Shown here: piece by piece, positions 21,951-34,018 of the stretch
Layout: every line of letters starts with the position of its first letter
Numbering within the stretch: the first letter of the stretch is position 1
From: Taxawa tesnikishii (nom. ined.)
Lineage: Eukaryota; Ascomycota; Dothideomycetes; Dothideales
Assembly: GCA_030247885.1 (NCBI GenBank)
Contig: JAPDRO010000016.1
Coordinates: 434,001-498,000 of the forward strand
Direction: 5' to 3'
Length of the DNA stretch: 64,000 bases
The notes under the pieces: model-generated
What the model saw: only the letters and a program-made list of their open reading frames with translations
Told to the model about the DNA's origin: nothing
Database searches by the model: none
Program-made: the position numbers and the translations under genes

Positions 21951-22525
21951 TTTGACCGAGGGTCGACCATTCTCCGTTGCCGATCGAGCAACTGGCGGGC
22001 AGAAGAGCGATGATACGGTGTCGGCGGTGGGGAACGGGGGACGGGCCCACATAGCGTTGCATGGATCCCATCTGCATCTGGTAGCCAATGCCCATGCATT
22101 CGGACTGCACTCGCGCAACGCTCCGAGCCAGTGCCCATCCAGATACTTTGTACAAGCGTGCTTTTTCCGTTGCGGCGGTTGGACTTCTCCATCGCCTCAA
22201 CCTTGCCCGCAGCACATCACGTTCATACCTACTCCTCCGAGAAAACAATGCCGTGACGTTTTGCCCACATGTTCCCGACAATCCGCGCCATCTAATCGTC
22301 ACCGAAACATACCACTCAACCGCCAAAACCCCCGGTTGCGCCCGCACGACGGGAAATACCATCACCATTTCTTCCAAGCGCCGTATCTCGCAGTCGACTT
22401 CCGTCGAGCTTGGCCCTACGTCCACAAAGGTGCTTCCCACATCCGCCAAGGTGGAGGAGCCAAAGCAACGGTTGTCAGAGAGCAGCAGCTCTAGTGATGC
22501 TGGAGAGGGCCATCCTTCCAGGACG

Positions 22526-24718
22526 ATGAGCGCGGTCAATCGCCTGAGAGATCTGAATCCACTCAGACTCTTCTCAAGCAACTTCTCCTACCACCAATTA
22601 CCTAGCGACAGCCTCAATGCTTCGCCTTTCACATTACGACCCTTGAAGCGCTATCGCTGGCCTTCACCCGGTCGCAACGGCGAGAGGATACGGGGAGGGC
22701 TCCGGCTATTGATGAACCGAACAGTGCTTTTGGCAACAAGTATCCTCCTACTGTTGATACTGGCTGGAGGGGCGGATACAGACACCATGTCAAGCAAAGG
22801 GAGGCCGAAGAGAACAAGCCGCAACCATTCCACTGGCAGCTCTACGATCGGTGAGAACGGGACAACGTAGGCACGTGCTGAACCACTGGCTGACAGCTAT
22901 CAAAGACTGAACGGGTACTACAATGGCATCAGAACACTTGTACCATACTCCGACTATCGGCCCGAGAACCGCTACAACATCACCAAGCCAGTCGAACTCA
23001 TCTCCGCCAAGGAAGCCAAAAGTCTCCAGAAGATGCCCCCGATCGATCCGGTCGCATACGACCCGTATCCCGATTATGATTCTCACGCGTACACGAGCAC
23101 ACACGGCAAGGTGGAAAAGTGTTTTTGGATCATGAGGACAAGGTGCCCGCGCGCGACATATTTGCTTATCCTGGACTACCCCAGAACATGAGTGTTCCGT
23201 TCTATGGGTCATATTCGGAGCTTGGGCTTGAGGAAAGGTGTGCTTCGACCGCTTCGGTAGATTGGGACCTTACGGGTATGGTTACAATGAGTCTCAGGGT
23301 GGATTGGGACCTGGCAATCACTCCGAGAATGCTGGATCTGAGAAGGTTTTCGCAATGTCGCCCATCGTCGATTATTCCAAGATCGACTGGGGAGTGCGCA
23401 AAGGAGGTGCTCCGAAAAGAACAAGGGTCGCTTTGCAAACCCCGCAACAAACGAGGTTGCGGATGGCAAGAAGAAGGTCCAGCGCCATGCATACATTCTT
23501 CGAACTTGGACTGGGTTTTACTACAACGAGCACCAAATTCTGTCTTTGCGCGCCATGATCAACGAGCTATCTCTCAAGTCTGGAGGCGAGTATGACGTAC
23601 ACTTCCTGCTGCACGTCAAGGACAACAGCATTCCTATCTGGGCGGACAAGAAAGTCTACCAGGAGACCGTTGAGAAGAACATGCCTCGCGAGTTCTGGAA
23701 CATGACCACGCTCTGGTCGGAAGCGCAGATGGTTCTCTACTACCCACCACCCTTCCCGGATAACATTCAGAACATCGCCGGTTCCGGCATCCACGGCGTA
23801 TACCGCTCCGCTCACTTCCCGGTGCAGTGGTTCGCGCAGCAGCACCCCGAGTACGACTTCTACTGGAACTGGGAGATGGACATGCGCTACTCTGGCCACT
23901 ACTACGAGTTCCACAGCAAGCTTGGCGAATGGGCCAAAAAGCAACCGCGCAAGGGAATCTGGGAACGCAACGAGCGCTTCTACATCCCCAAATTCCACGG
24001 CACGTGGCAAAATTTCACCGAGACAGTCGAGCGCGAGAACCGTGGGGCCGGGCACGCGCCTATCTGGGGTCCTGTCAACCAGTTCCCAAGCTCTGGTACG
24101 ATGGAGCCACCTCCGAACACGAGCCCACCGCGCGCCTACCACGAAGACGACTACGAATGGGGCGTCGGCGAAGACGCGGATCTGATCGTCTTCAACCCGA
24201 TCTTCGACCCGAGCAAGACGAATTGGGTATTCCGTCTGGACGTTACGGGCTGGAACCTGAGCCACCCGCCACCGCCCCGTCGCGCCGCCATCATTACCGT
24301 TGCGCGCCTCTCCAGGCGCCTCCTGAACGTCATGCACGAGGAGACGTACCGCATGCGACACACCATGTTCCCGGAGATGTGGCCGCCGAGCGCGTGTCTG
24401 CATCACGGACTCAAAGCCGTATACGCCCCGCACCCAGTCTATTTCGACCGCGATTGGGAGCTCGAGGATATGGATCGCGTCTTCAACCACCCCAAGGAGG
24501 AGTGGGAGAGTCCATTCGGTTGGGGAGAACACAACTTGCTCGGAAGCTCATTCTACTATAACGCGGGGTTCAGCGGCGCGTTGTGGAGGAGGTGGTTGGG
24601 TCAGAGGGAGAACGGCGAAGGCGGGAAAACGTTTGAGGACAAGGGGACGGGCAGGATGTGCCTGAGGGGTACGCTGCATCATCCCATCAAACATGAGAAG
24701 TTCCCCATGGATGGGTGA
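22526..24718 (+). CDS. DUF3405 type II membrane protein; four suspected base errors
   Basis: Two exons, 22526-22850 and 22897-24718, with a 46-base intron; about 716 residues. A cytoplasmic N-terminal tail of about 65 residues precedes one hydrophobic helix (VLLATSILLLLILAGG), as in Golgi type II enzymes. The lumenal part contains the DUF3405 signature: AYILRTWTGFYYNEHQ, SLRAMINELSLKSGGEYDVH, VYRSAHFPVQWFAQQHPEYD and FYWNWEMDMRYSGHYYEFHS. The family is fungal and thought to be glycosyltransferase-like, but no activity is established to my knowledge. The frame jumps at G4 22769-22772, T5 23122-23126, GG 23237-23238 and near 23396. Each is cured by one extra base, and with all four the exon lengths fit the intron phase and stop exactly. 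The 3' two thirds (23397 onward) is a clean frame. ATG 22526 is preferred; an earlier in-frame ATG at 22088 would add low-complexity sequence. Confidence 0.8.
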
Positions 24719-24723
24719 GAGAG

Positions 24724-24790
24724 GGAAAGAAAGAAAGAAAGAAAGAAAGAGAGAGGGAGAGAGAGAGAGAGAGAGAGCGTGTGTGTGAGA
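24724..24790. repeat. GAAA then GA then GT microsatellite
   Basis: Starts a few bases after the DUF3405 stop codon, so it is probably in the 3' end of that transcript. Six GAAA units are followed by GA and GT dinucleotides. Confidence 0.95.
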
Positions 24791-25130
24791 GTGATCACGC
24801 ACTTTGAAGAGAAGGTGATTCTTGCGCTTACCGGGCAGGAAACTGTACAGGCCTGGAGTTTTCTTGACCTTACCGGGCATAGTTTGTCGATTGTTGTTTT
24901 GCGACGCATTGGATTGGCGTTTTTAATTCCCTCTCTGTTTTCGTATTTGGGGAAAAGGTTATTGAGGACTGCAAGGGGCACCCGTCTCTTCATACACGCC
25001 TTCGCGGCTCATGCTCAATGCTTGTATATAGAGCGTGCAAAGAAAGTACAAGCTATATTGTAATTCATACGACAGGTCCATTGACTCACCACTCCTCCAG
25101 CTTGCCTTACCTTTTGGGCTATGGAAGCGG

Positions 25131-25132
25131 TA

Positions 25133-25209
<77 letters not shown>
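25131..25209. repeat. Compound TG/AG dinucleotide microsatellite
   Basis: About 34 bases of TG repeats pass directly into about 45 bases of uninterrupted AG repeats. Confidence 0.97.
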
Positions 25210-25211
<2 letters not shown>

Positions 25212-26556
25212 TCTCGGTAACAACAAGGACGGAGTTGTTAGTCGCCGGGAGGCTGCGCACAATTCGGACGAGACTCTGCAGGACGAAGGTGGCTTGAAGA
25301 AGGTTCGTCAGGGTCAACGCGTTCGTGCAATTCAATGCGTTGAGTACAAGTAGTTGAGATTAGCGGCTGCACTTCGCGGCGCGTAGTCCATAGTCAGCGT
25401 TTGCAGTTCAGCCGTATCCGGCCTCTCACACGAGCAAGCCCGTTGCTTTCCCTCGCAAAACATTCTTTGAGCAAACGGCATGCATATCGACTCCTCGCTG
25501 TCGAATGCCTGTTAGAGGACAGGGCTTGTTCTGAGATTCGGTTGATAAGGTGAGCCACGTGATGCGGGCTCTGCCGACAGCCGAAACCACGGGTTCTTGG
25601 CCGAGCCACTTCTTCCCGCGATGACGTTGCCAGTTCCTGTTCCAGTTCCTGTTCCACGGCTTGCTTTGTTTGTTGCAGGGACATGCAGGAAACCCGCCCA
25701 AGACTGCGCCGCACGCCATGCTCGGCACGTTGGCTCTGATGTGCAAGCAGATTGCAATGTCCAAAGGACCCGCCGCTCGTGCGTTCCGGTGCTCGAGCAG
25801 TTGTCCTGACTCCTGTCGCTGCAAGCCTGACGCGGAGCCGGCGCCCAAACAAATAAAAAAGGCAAAAAGCAATATCCTTTCTGACGAGAGTTTGAGAGGG
25901 TCTCCAGCTTGATCACCGGCACAGCGTCGTCATTGCACGGTCCCTTGACGCAGGGTCTCGTCATCCTGCATGAGCAACGAACGTCAATCCATAATTAGCG
26001 AAGACAGCAACCAACAGCGGGACTCGGGAAATTCGATGCAGAGGTTGCGGAAAAGCGCGACCTTTGTGGCTCGTGAGATGGACTGCGCGCCATATCTCAA
26101 GATTGTGCCGCCGTTGGCCGCCGCAGTCGTTTATTGCAGAGAACTCGGCTGTTGCAAGCTGCACCCACCGGCTTGCCATGACATGAACGTGGTACAGTGG
26201 TCTGGTCTGGCACGGCACGGGGTCGAGACGTGAGATGGGGTAGGGTCGAGAACAACAAGTGCTTTGATGACAAGCGCGGATGGCGGAGAGAACGAAACAT
26301 GTCAGAAATCTCGTTGGCGCGGGTAGGCTGGGAGCAAAGGCGGAGCCTCTAGGGCGGCCGCGACAGCAGAGTCAAGCGGGACCGCCACACCCGGCCAGTC
26401 AAACACCAGGGGCCAGCGTAATGCTTTTGCTTGCTTTGCGGAAGTCGGGGGCTAGCTAGCGAGAATCGATATATGACTTCAACTGAGGCCCAGTGGCGTG
26501 CGATGCACCGCCATCAATCCTGTCTCATCTCTTCCCTCCATATCCCCAAAACCCAG

Positions 26557-26592
26557 AACCCAATACCCAATACCCAATACCCGTTACCCGTA
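26557..26592. repeat. CCCAATA-type heptamer repeat
   Basis: Three to five copies of ACCCAAT/ACCCGTT units. They loosely resemble telomere-like repeats but differ from CCCTAA, and the array is short. Confidence 0.7.
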
Positions 26593-26861
26593 GCCATAGA
26601 CGACACCCCAGAACCCGCATATCGAAGACTACCTGCGCATCCTCCCGGCCTCCCGCAACACCAAGCATTCTACTCGAAGAGCAGCGTCCGAACCAAGGCA
26701 GCGAGCGACTGTGAAGGGGGTGATCTGCGCAGGTGATGCACGCAAAGACCACCATGTTCGAAGTACGTTGTGTTCCCCCTCTCGCAGCAGAAACGCCTTG
26801 CTTCCAGTTTGTCTTGACCACCGTCGTCACCCGTCTGCATGTCATCGTCGCCCGTTCCTGC

Positions 26862-27046
26862 TGTCGCGGTCGCCGTCGCCGTCACCATCACTGTCACCGT
26901 CACCCCCGTCACCCCCGTCACCGTCACCTTTACGCTCTGCATTCCGCCTGTTGCCTCGGAAAAGAAGACACAGCTCGGGCTCATGCTCATGCTCACGCTC
27001 ACGCTCACGCCCACGCTCATGCTCGTGCTCGTGCTCGTGCTCACAC
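26862..27046. repeat. Two neighbouring hexamer arrays, GTCACC and GCTCAY
   Basis: The first array (26862-26929) is based on GTCGCC/GTCACC and the second (26979-27046) on GCTCAT/GCTCAC/GCTCGT. They generate long but artificial open frames on both strands. Confidence 0.85.
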
Positions 27047-27128
27047 TCAGACTCGACCGTCTGGGCGGAGGAGTGGAGTGGAATCCATCAAAGCGCAGTC
27101 CTTTCCCGCAAGGGAGGCCCCGGCTTTT

Positions 27129-27136
27129 TGACGTCA
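27129..27136. promoter_or_regulatory. Perfect CRE palindrome (TGACGTCA) upstream of the stress kinase
   Basis: The eight-base site lies about 370 bases before the kinase ATG. TGACGTCA is the binding site of ATF/CREB bZIP factors such as fission yeast Atf1, which is known to induce srk1 under stress. That this copy is functional is inference. Confidence 0.45.
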
Positions 27137-27505
27137 TCCGGCCTTTTGGCTGCCTATGTCATTCATCCCAAATCGAGCTGCAGCAAAGCAACATCATCTG
27201 CAGCTAGCAAGGCATCCTTTCCCTTCCCTTCCCTTCCCTTGCCCGACCCTGCCCTGCTTCCTGCCCTTCACACCGCGAGTTATTGCAGACGCTCCTGCTG
27301 AATGCACCACTGTTCCCTGAATATCATCCGCCCCTTCACTTCACCTCTTCTTCTTCTTGTTGTTGTTGTTGTTGTTGTTGTTGAACGCAGCCATCAATCA
27401 ACCACGCACCACCCTCGTTCTTGTTCTCGCCCGGGCATCGCTCGGCTTCTACCTGTTCTCCTCACACCACGCAGTCTCTCTGCCGTGCAGATACGATACT
27501 AAACA

Positions 27506-29796
27506 ATGTCGACGATACAGAACCTTAAGAATTTCATCCGACATGGCAAGCAGGCGCGTGACGCAAAGTCACCGCCCGATCCGGCCACCGTATCCCACAC
27601 GCATGCTCAACACCAACGCTACAACAACTACGGCGGCGTGCCGCAACAGGCACAACAGCAACAGCACTACGCTATGAGCGACCCAAACGTCTACGAGCAC
27701 CAGCCTCTCCAAGCAAATGCCGCTCAGCACGGTGGCGGCTTCTCCGCCCGTGACGTCGACAACAAGAACCAAGCAGTAAAGGCCGGTCATGCTGCTGCTA
27801 ACGCCGTCGACCAGAAACAGAAGAACCAGCAGAAGAAGGGCGACGTCGATGCCGATGTATTGGAGCGTATGGTCGCTGAGGAGCGCGAGGCCAAGGGGAA
27901 GCTGCCAAGATATCCCGGACTGGAGAGATGGACACTCTTAGAGAAGATGGGTGACGGCGCTTTCAGCAACGTCTACCGTGCGAGGGACAACAACCACGTC
28001 TACGACCAGGTCGCCATCAAGGTTGTCAGAAAATTCGAAATGAACTCGCAACAGGTACGGTGACGCCCATCCTATCCTAACTTTTCGTATCTCTTAACCA
28101 CATACTTTCCCTACGTAACCTCTTTACAAAAACTATACTTGGACGTTAGCCAACTTTGGGGTCCAGGGCAATGCTGTTCTTCATCCGGATTTTGAGAAGA
28201 AGGCGCCAAAGACAGTGGAGGTGCGCGAATCTCTTTTACATATACGCGTTCCGGTCGCGCTTCGAGCATTTGCCTTGCGCTTGTTGTTGCCTCAACTGCA
28301 ACACAATCATGGAAAGTTACAGGTGCTGACATACTCATCTTACAGCGAGCAAACATCCTGAAGGAGGTTCAGATCATGCGCCAGATCGACCACCCAAACA
28401 TTGTCAAGCTCATCGAGTTCTCCGAGGCTCCTCAATACTATTACATCGTGCTCGAGCTTTGCCCTGGTGGCGAGCTGTTCCACCAGATCGTTCGTCTCAC
28501 TTACTTCAGCGAAGACCTTTCCAGGCATGTCATCACTCAGGTGGCAAAGGCTTTGCAATATTTGCATGAGGAGGCTGGTGTTGTGCACCGGTGAGTGCTG
28601 TGTGGTCGATGAGCTGTTGTCTCCCATACTGATCTTTGCCCAGTGACATCAAGCCAGAAAACTTACTCTTCTACCCTACTCCGTTCATCCCAACTAGAAA
28701 CCCTAAGCCAAAGGGTCCAGATGACGAGGATAAGGCGGATGAAGGCGAATTCATCCCGGGTGTCGGCTCCGGAGGTATCGGTGTCATCAAGATTGCCGAT
28801 TTCGGTTTGTCCAAAGTCATCTGGGACAGCCAGACTATGACCCCCTGTGGCACCGTCGGCTACACAGCGCCCGAGATCGTCAAGGACGAACGGTATTCGA
28901 AGAGCGTCGACATGTGGGCCCTTGGCTGTGTGCTCTACACTCTGCTATGTGGTTTTCCTCCGTTCTACGACGAAAGCATCCAGGTTCTCACCGAGAAGGT
29001 TGCGCGGGGCCAGTACACCTTCTTGTCGCCATGGTGGGATGACATCTCCAAGTCGGCTCAGGATCTGGTTTCTCACCTGCTAACTGTCGACCCGGAGAAG
29101 CGTTACGACATCAACCAGTTCCTCGAGCACCCGTGGATTCGCAACACTAACGAGCCAACATACGCCGCTCACGATGCCCCACCACTTGCCACACCCCTCT
29201 ACACCAGAGCAAATCAGTCAGCCGGTTCCGACAACCAGACGCCTCTTCAACCTAACTTTGCCTACCTGGACGAGACTCCCGGTACCGGACGCCGCATGGA
29301 CTTCCGTTCTCCAGGCGCCGTCAACTTGCGGGAGGTTTTTGATGTCGGTTATGCTGTGCACCGTCAAGAGGAGGAAGGCAAGCGCCGCAAGAACTTCAAG
29401 CAAGGTTATCGGGGTGCCGCCGGCCTCAACTCCCTCAACGCTTTGGATGAGTACGATGACGACGAGGAAGACGGTGTTTCGCAACCCTATAGCGGACAGA
29501 CCCAAGATCCTCCAGCCAAGCTCCCCAAGGCCGCCACAAACGACATTGGCGGCGTGGAGAGGCAGATGCGCAACACGAGTCTCTCCTCGGCAGCGCAGGC
29601 GCGCCAGAGGGAGGCGCCTCGTCAGCAGGAGCAAAGAGGCTACGGCCAGCACAGTCCCGCCGTTGCTGCAGCCGCCAAGCGACAAGTTAAGAATCGGGGC
29701 GCCTTCGAGCTTAGCCTGGACAATGCAACATTACTGGGCCGGAGAGGAAAGAAGGGTCCAGATCCAAGTGGCCTGAGACAGGAGGTTGTGCAGTAA
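27506..29796 (+). CDS. RCK2: Srk1/Rck2-type CaMK-family stress kinase
   Basis: Four exons, 27506-28054, 28167-28220, 28346-28590 and 28644-29796, give 666 residues with every phase consistent and no frame break. After a low-complexity N-terminus of about 140 residues comes the kinase domain. It has the Gly-rich loop GDGAFSNVYRARD, the ATP-binding Lys in VAIKVVRKFE, the glutamate helix in NILKEVQIMR, the catalytic loop VVHRDIKPENLLF, DFG in IKIADFGLSKVIWD and the activation end MTPCGTVGYTAPE. As in Srk1/Rck2 kinases there is an insert of about 30 residues between HRDIKPEN and DFG (DDEDKADEGEF). The small exon 28167-28220 adds GNAVLHPDFEKKAPKTVE within the N-lobe. The C-terminal tail of about 210 residues is basic and Gln-rich. 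In yeasts these kinases are phosphorylated by Hog1/Sty1 and affect translation and mitotic entry after stress. Cytosolic, possibly nuclear. Confidence 0.93.
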
Positions 29797-30809
29797 CCTT
29801 ACCTTGCATTCCCTCCCCTCATCGTCATCATGCATTGTCCGTTTCGTTTACGACGAGAAGTACTGGTCTGGCAACAATAATGGAACTACAGACGGCGAGT
29901 TGAAAAGAACGACCCTGCAGAGGGGCTTAGCTGTTATGGCCCCGTGATCGTTTTTAAGACATCTTTGTCATGCTCTCCTTTTTCCTCTCTCATGCGGCGT
30001 TAGACTGGGAAGGGCTCATATTTTTCTTAGATGCTTAAGGATGATCGCTGAACTACTCACGGCTCGAACAGTCGTTCTTGGGTGTGCATTAGCCGGTCGT
30101 TTCTTACAAAGCAAGGGCAAGCGTCTCATCTCATCGTTCTGGGTTGCAGCTATGAGGCCTGCGATGGGGGTGCGGAGGAGGATCAAGCTGGCGTTAACGG
30201 AGTGAGAAGGATGATGCTCTGATGTGGTTCGTTACGAATGAAGAGAATGTGGTGCCGAGCTTGAGCTTGGTTAATTTCTTTTATACCGCTTTCTCCATTT
30301 CGTGCATTCCCAAACATGTGTGCCCTGTGCATCTTTGCAATGTGCCGGGAGTGCATTTTTTCTGTTTCGCGTGTAGATATGAAGGAAAGTTTGTCAGTAT
30401 GGTGCGGATATACCATCATAGCATAGACATTTGCATCACACCATCACTCACCGCTCTGACTAGCGTGGCACCCTTGGTCATGTATGCCACATTCCTCTTT
30501 GCATGTTATGCTACCATCTCGCCAATAGAACGGACGACAAAGGCTTGGTTCGGGGGATGTCCATACACCAGTGACTACAAACCTCTATGGCGCCTCCATT
30601 GATTCATCGGCCAAGCCCCGGTGCACAAAAGGAACGAAAATGAGAAAGAGAGTTTGCGTAGGGAAAGAACGCGCAAAGGACATATCAACACGGTATCAAT
30701 GGGGTCAAAAGGGAAAATCTGTGTAGACTAGCTTTTTGCATACAACTCAAGTGTTGTGTTCATGTTCTCTCTGCACTATCCCCTGCCCTTCCTCCGCATA
30801 CCGCATCCA
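29797..30809. other. Convergent intergenic region
   Basis: About 1 kb between the kinase (plus) and the GH115 gene (minus). One plus-strand frame (30222-30602) is open but matches nothing I know. It probably holds both 3' untranslated regions. Confidence 0.4.
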
Positions 30810-33800
30810 TTACACCCTCACGCTCTCTGGCGGTCCCAAATAACTTGGTCTCACACCTCCCAAGTTGAGCACAATCTTCTGCAACACAACCGCCGGCTCC
30901 AACTCCCAAACTTTCAGAATATGCGCGCCCGCTCCACTGTACGTGAAATTCGTCGTGCTCATCCAGGCCGCGTTCGCCACGGCACCATTCCAGTTCAGGG
31001 GCAGGGCACCCTCAGGCTGGTCGGTAATGTATGACACCGTCTGCACGGGCTGGCTGTCAAGTTGAATGGCGTACTTGAGCGGTCGCTTGGGAATCGCGTT
31101 GAGCGAAGTACCCAGGATCAGCGTGATGTTGAGCACGTTGGCCGGGTGCACGATGCCGGTGCTGAGGTCGGAAAACGTGTAGAGGTCGTACTCGAGGGCG
31201 GGCGCGGTGGAGGTAGTAAGGGAGTCCGCGGTCACAGGGAAGAGGGTCACACCAGAGAGGGTCCTGGACAGGTTGGCGATGGTCTCGTAGCTGACGTTTG
31301 TGGAGCCAGATGTGATACGTGAGTAGTGCTCGGCCTCGATGGAGATGTGAGCATCGGATTCAACGAAACCGTTGCTGAAGTTGGATGGCAGGACGGTGTG
31401 GTTGTAGGGCAGGATCACTTGAGGCATCGAATATTGGGTGCCATAGTCCCTCGACGAGGTGATGTTGATAGTCGTCATGTTGCTGCCCGGAGGGCAGGCG
31501 GACCAGTCTACAGTCACGTAGACACGTACGTCGGTCGTGCCGTTGGGCGACAATGTGCCGCTGGTTTGCGAGAACTTGACGAAGGGAGCCGCCGATACGT
31601 TCCAAGAGAACTCGTTGGTGCCGACGCTGTAGATGTCTATCCAGCGGGTGGAAGCACCGTATGGGTCAAAAGGTGGAAAGGTGATGGAGTTAGAGGAGAG
31701 GGCGTGGTACATATCGTCTCCCGGGACTGTGGCATTGGAGCTGTCGATGGAAACGCCCATGTCGCCCACAAGACCACGCTCCATTGTTTGCACGTACTGC
31801 AGACCCCAGAGATCCTGACGCATGGGCTGTTGCCAGTATCTGTAACCAATGTGGGTTTGATCCATCATGTGTGCCCACTTGCTGTCCAACAGGCTGTTAT
31901 ATTGCACAGTGAGCTGGTGATCGTAAGCGAAAAGGTCGAGCACCTTCTGCGCCAAGGCATTGGTCGAGGTTCTTCCTTGTCCAGCGTAGAGGTTGTTCTT
32001 TGCGGAGAGGATGGCAATTTGGTAGTACGTGTATCCAGCAGTTACCGGGTGGTAGACCTGTATCATACATGTTAGCGCTTGCAGGCTTTATGAGCACTCA
32101 GCCGCTCACCATCTCAAAGAAGGCTGGCTGGGTAGCTGCTGGAAGACTGTCCATGATGCTCTGCGCAGTAGCATGCATGGCTGCCCATTGGGCAAGCACA
32201 GCATCAGCCTCCTCGTAGTCGATCAAGCTGTAAGTGGTTGGGTCCACGAGCTCGTACTTCCTCCTGCCGGCAGCAACGGAGTAGTTGTTCATCAAGGCAG
32301 CGGTTTGAGGAGCAACAGCAGCGCCAAACTCCCGAGAAGCCCACGCCTCCAACCAGGCTGGTACGCTGTTTGGGCCCCAGATGTTGATGTCGTAAGCCAA
32401 ATCGAAGAAATGAGAAATTGGCTGCTCGAGGGGCTTGAGGTCTCCGACGTTGACAACCCAGATCTGACGTGCATCACGTTCATACGCAAGGTGCATCTGT
32501 TCCCAAGTCCTCTGGAGGAGGATGGTGTTGATCCACTTATAGTCCCTGTAGCTTGTCAGCCGGAGCTCTTGGTTGTACGGGCATGCGCATGCTCTCCCTA
32601 CCTTGGGTCGCCAACATAGTCGAAGTGGTAGTAAACACCTGCGCCACCGCTTCTAGATGTTTCGTTACTCAGCGGCAATCTGCGGATGTTGCCCCAGTTG
32701 TCGTCGGTCCAAAGCAGAGTGATGTCCTCGGGAACAGTCATGCCGGCCTCGTAGTAACCCTGCACCTCCTTGTACAAGCACCACATCTGAGGCACAATGT
32801 TTGGGTTCATGACACTCGCGTTACCCCAGATGTTGGCAAGAATTTGTCTTTGTGTTGCGACAACGTTCTCCAAGAGATCGGTCTCAATGCTGGCGCCAAG
32901 CGCGGTATCGCCAGAACCGCGCATTCCCATAGTCAAGACGTTTTCGTATGGCTTAGCGCGTTCGGCACCTTCGACAAAGAAGGGGTAAATGCTCGCGTTG
33001 TTGGTGTTCCATTGCCATGGTCCTTTGCCGAAAACGTTCCATTCCTTGGTGGCGCGATCCATGGGCTCCGTGTGCGATGTTCCCATGACGATACCGTACT
33101 CATCTGCAAGCGGCTGGGTGCGCGGGTCGTCGACATTGAACATGCTATTCCATTGAGCTGGCCAGAGGTAGTTTGCCCTCAAACGCAGAAGCAGCTCGAA
33201 CATAGTGTGGTAGAAGTCAGCGTTGTAGCCGGGGCCCCACGGCGAAGGTGGGAACTTGGCGTTGACATAGCCGGTAAGAGCGGGAGCCTCGTCGTTGATG
33301 AAGAAGCCTCTGTACTTAACCGAGGGCGAAGCCTGGACCTTGGTGGCTCCCATAGCGTAGATCGAGTCGTGCTTTTGTGGTGGAGAGTCTGCCCAGTAGT
33401 ACCATGGGGAGACACCAATCTGTTCGGAGACATCGTACATGCCGTAGACGGTACCACGTCTGTCACTACCTGTGACAAAGTCAGATACGCTCAATTTCGG
33501 AAAGACATCGAGTTTGACGAACCCGCAATGACCAGAGCACTATGCACACCCGACATTGGGTTTGAGACGACAGCAGATACGAAAGCCTCCCAGGTGCCCT
33601 CAATGGAGGAGACGTTGAGCTTTCCGGCCTTGACCAGGTTATCAATGATCGAAGAGTTGCCGATAGTACCAGCAATGATGACACCTCCTTTTCTGCCCTT
33701 GCTAGGCATAGCGAAAGAAGCCCGACCAGTGGTATTGAGAATCATTGAGGAGTTCAAGAGAGGAGCCTTGGAGCCCCTGAGGAGGGTGACGGAACCGTTG

Positions 33801-34018
33801 GTACCAGTGACACGTCCAAAGTCTACGGCAAGGTCATCTGCGACGCGCAAAACTGCGGGCCAGTCGGCCTGGTCGACCATGACCTGAACGGCGGAGCCGC
33901 CTGTGGCGAGAGGAAGGCTGCCCATAGTGGCATTGAAAGCAATGATGGGCTTCTGGCCGATTGCCAGAGCGGTGCTAACGAAGAGCAAGAGGGAGACAAG
34001 CCGGCTGATGAGCTCCAT
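30810..34018 (-). CDS. Secreted GH115 alpha-glucuronidase
   Basis: Minus-strand exons 34018-33523, 33469-32602, 32545-32110 and 32057-30810 give 1015 residues, the expected size, with all three introns (52-56 bases) in phase and no frame break. MELISRLVSLLLFVSTALA is a clear signal peptide. Typical GH115 blocks follow: ALVIA joined across intron 1 to GSDRRGTVYGMYDVSEQ, then GVSPWYYWADSPP, FFINDEAPALTGYV, LLLRLRANYLWPAQWNSMF, HTEPMDRATKEWN and ITLLWTDDNWGNIRRLPLS. The third exon continues with DYKWINTILLQRTWEQM and the last carries the C-terminal beta-rich domain with a closing LNLGGVRPSYLGPPES. More than ten Asn-X-Ser/Thr sites support secretion. The enzyme removes 4-O-methyl-glucuronic acid side chains from xylan, pointing to plant cell-wall use. 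The intact frames contrast with many other genes in this window. Confidence 0.95.

Larger units (their letters stand above)
20092..22525. other. Long intergenic region with several simple repeats
   Basis: About 2.4 kb. Two long minus-strand frames (20227-21156 and 21604-22581) have no recognisable domain; the second partly reads through a microsatellite. Short repeats occur at about 21483-21500 (ATAGC), 21519-21543 (GCTCGT), 21771-21820 and 21879-21950. The part after about 22088 is open in the same frame as the DUF3405 protein start and is probably its leader. Confidence 0.45.
24719..27505. other. Gene-free region rich in microsatellites
   Basis: About 2.8 kb without a supportable gene, the largest such gap with this repeat density. 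It contains GAAA/GA, TG/AG, CCCAATA, GTCACC, GCTCAY, CCCTT (about 27217-27240) and TTC/TTG (about 27346-27382) arrays. The last few hundred bases are the promoter and leader of the stress kinase. Confidence 0.6.

Noticed and set aside
21604-22581. 325-codon minus-strand frame with Val-Ser repeats
   Set aside because: It reads through the GAAACA microsatellite and the antisense side of the DUF3405 start; no domain.
23567-24532. 321-codon minus-strand frame
   Set aside because: Antisense of the conserved DUF3405 domain.
26557-26592. Telomere-like repeat
   Set aside because: The unit is CCCAATA/CCCGTTA-like rather than CCCTAA, only a few copies, and the flanks are ordinary genic DNA.
26711-27301. 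196-codon plus-strand frame rich in Ser, Arg and Pro
   Set aside because: It is produced by hexamer microsatellites that leave all frames open.
31326-33887. Long plus-strand frames opposite GH115
   Set aside because: They are shadows; the minus strand has signal peptide, family motifs and consistent introns.
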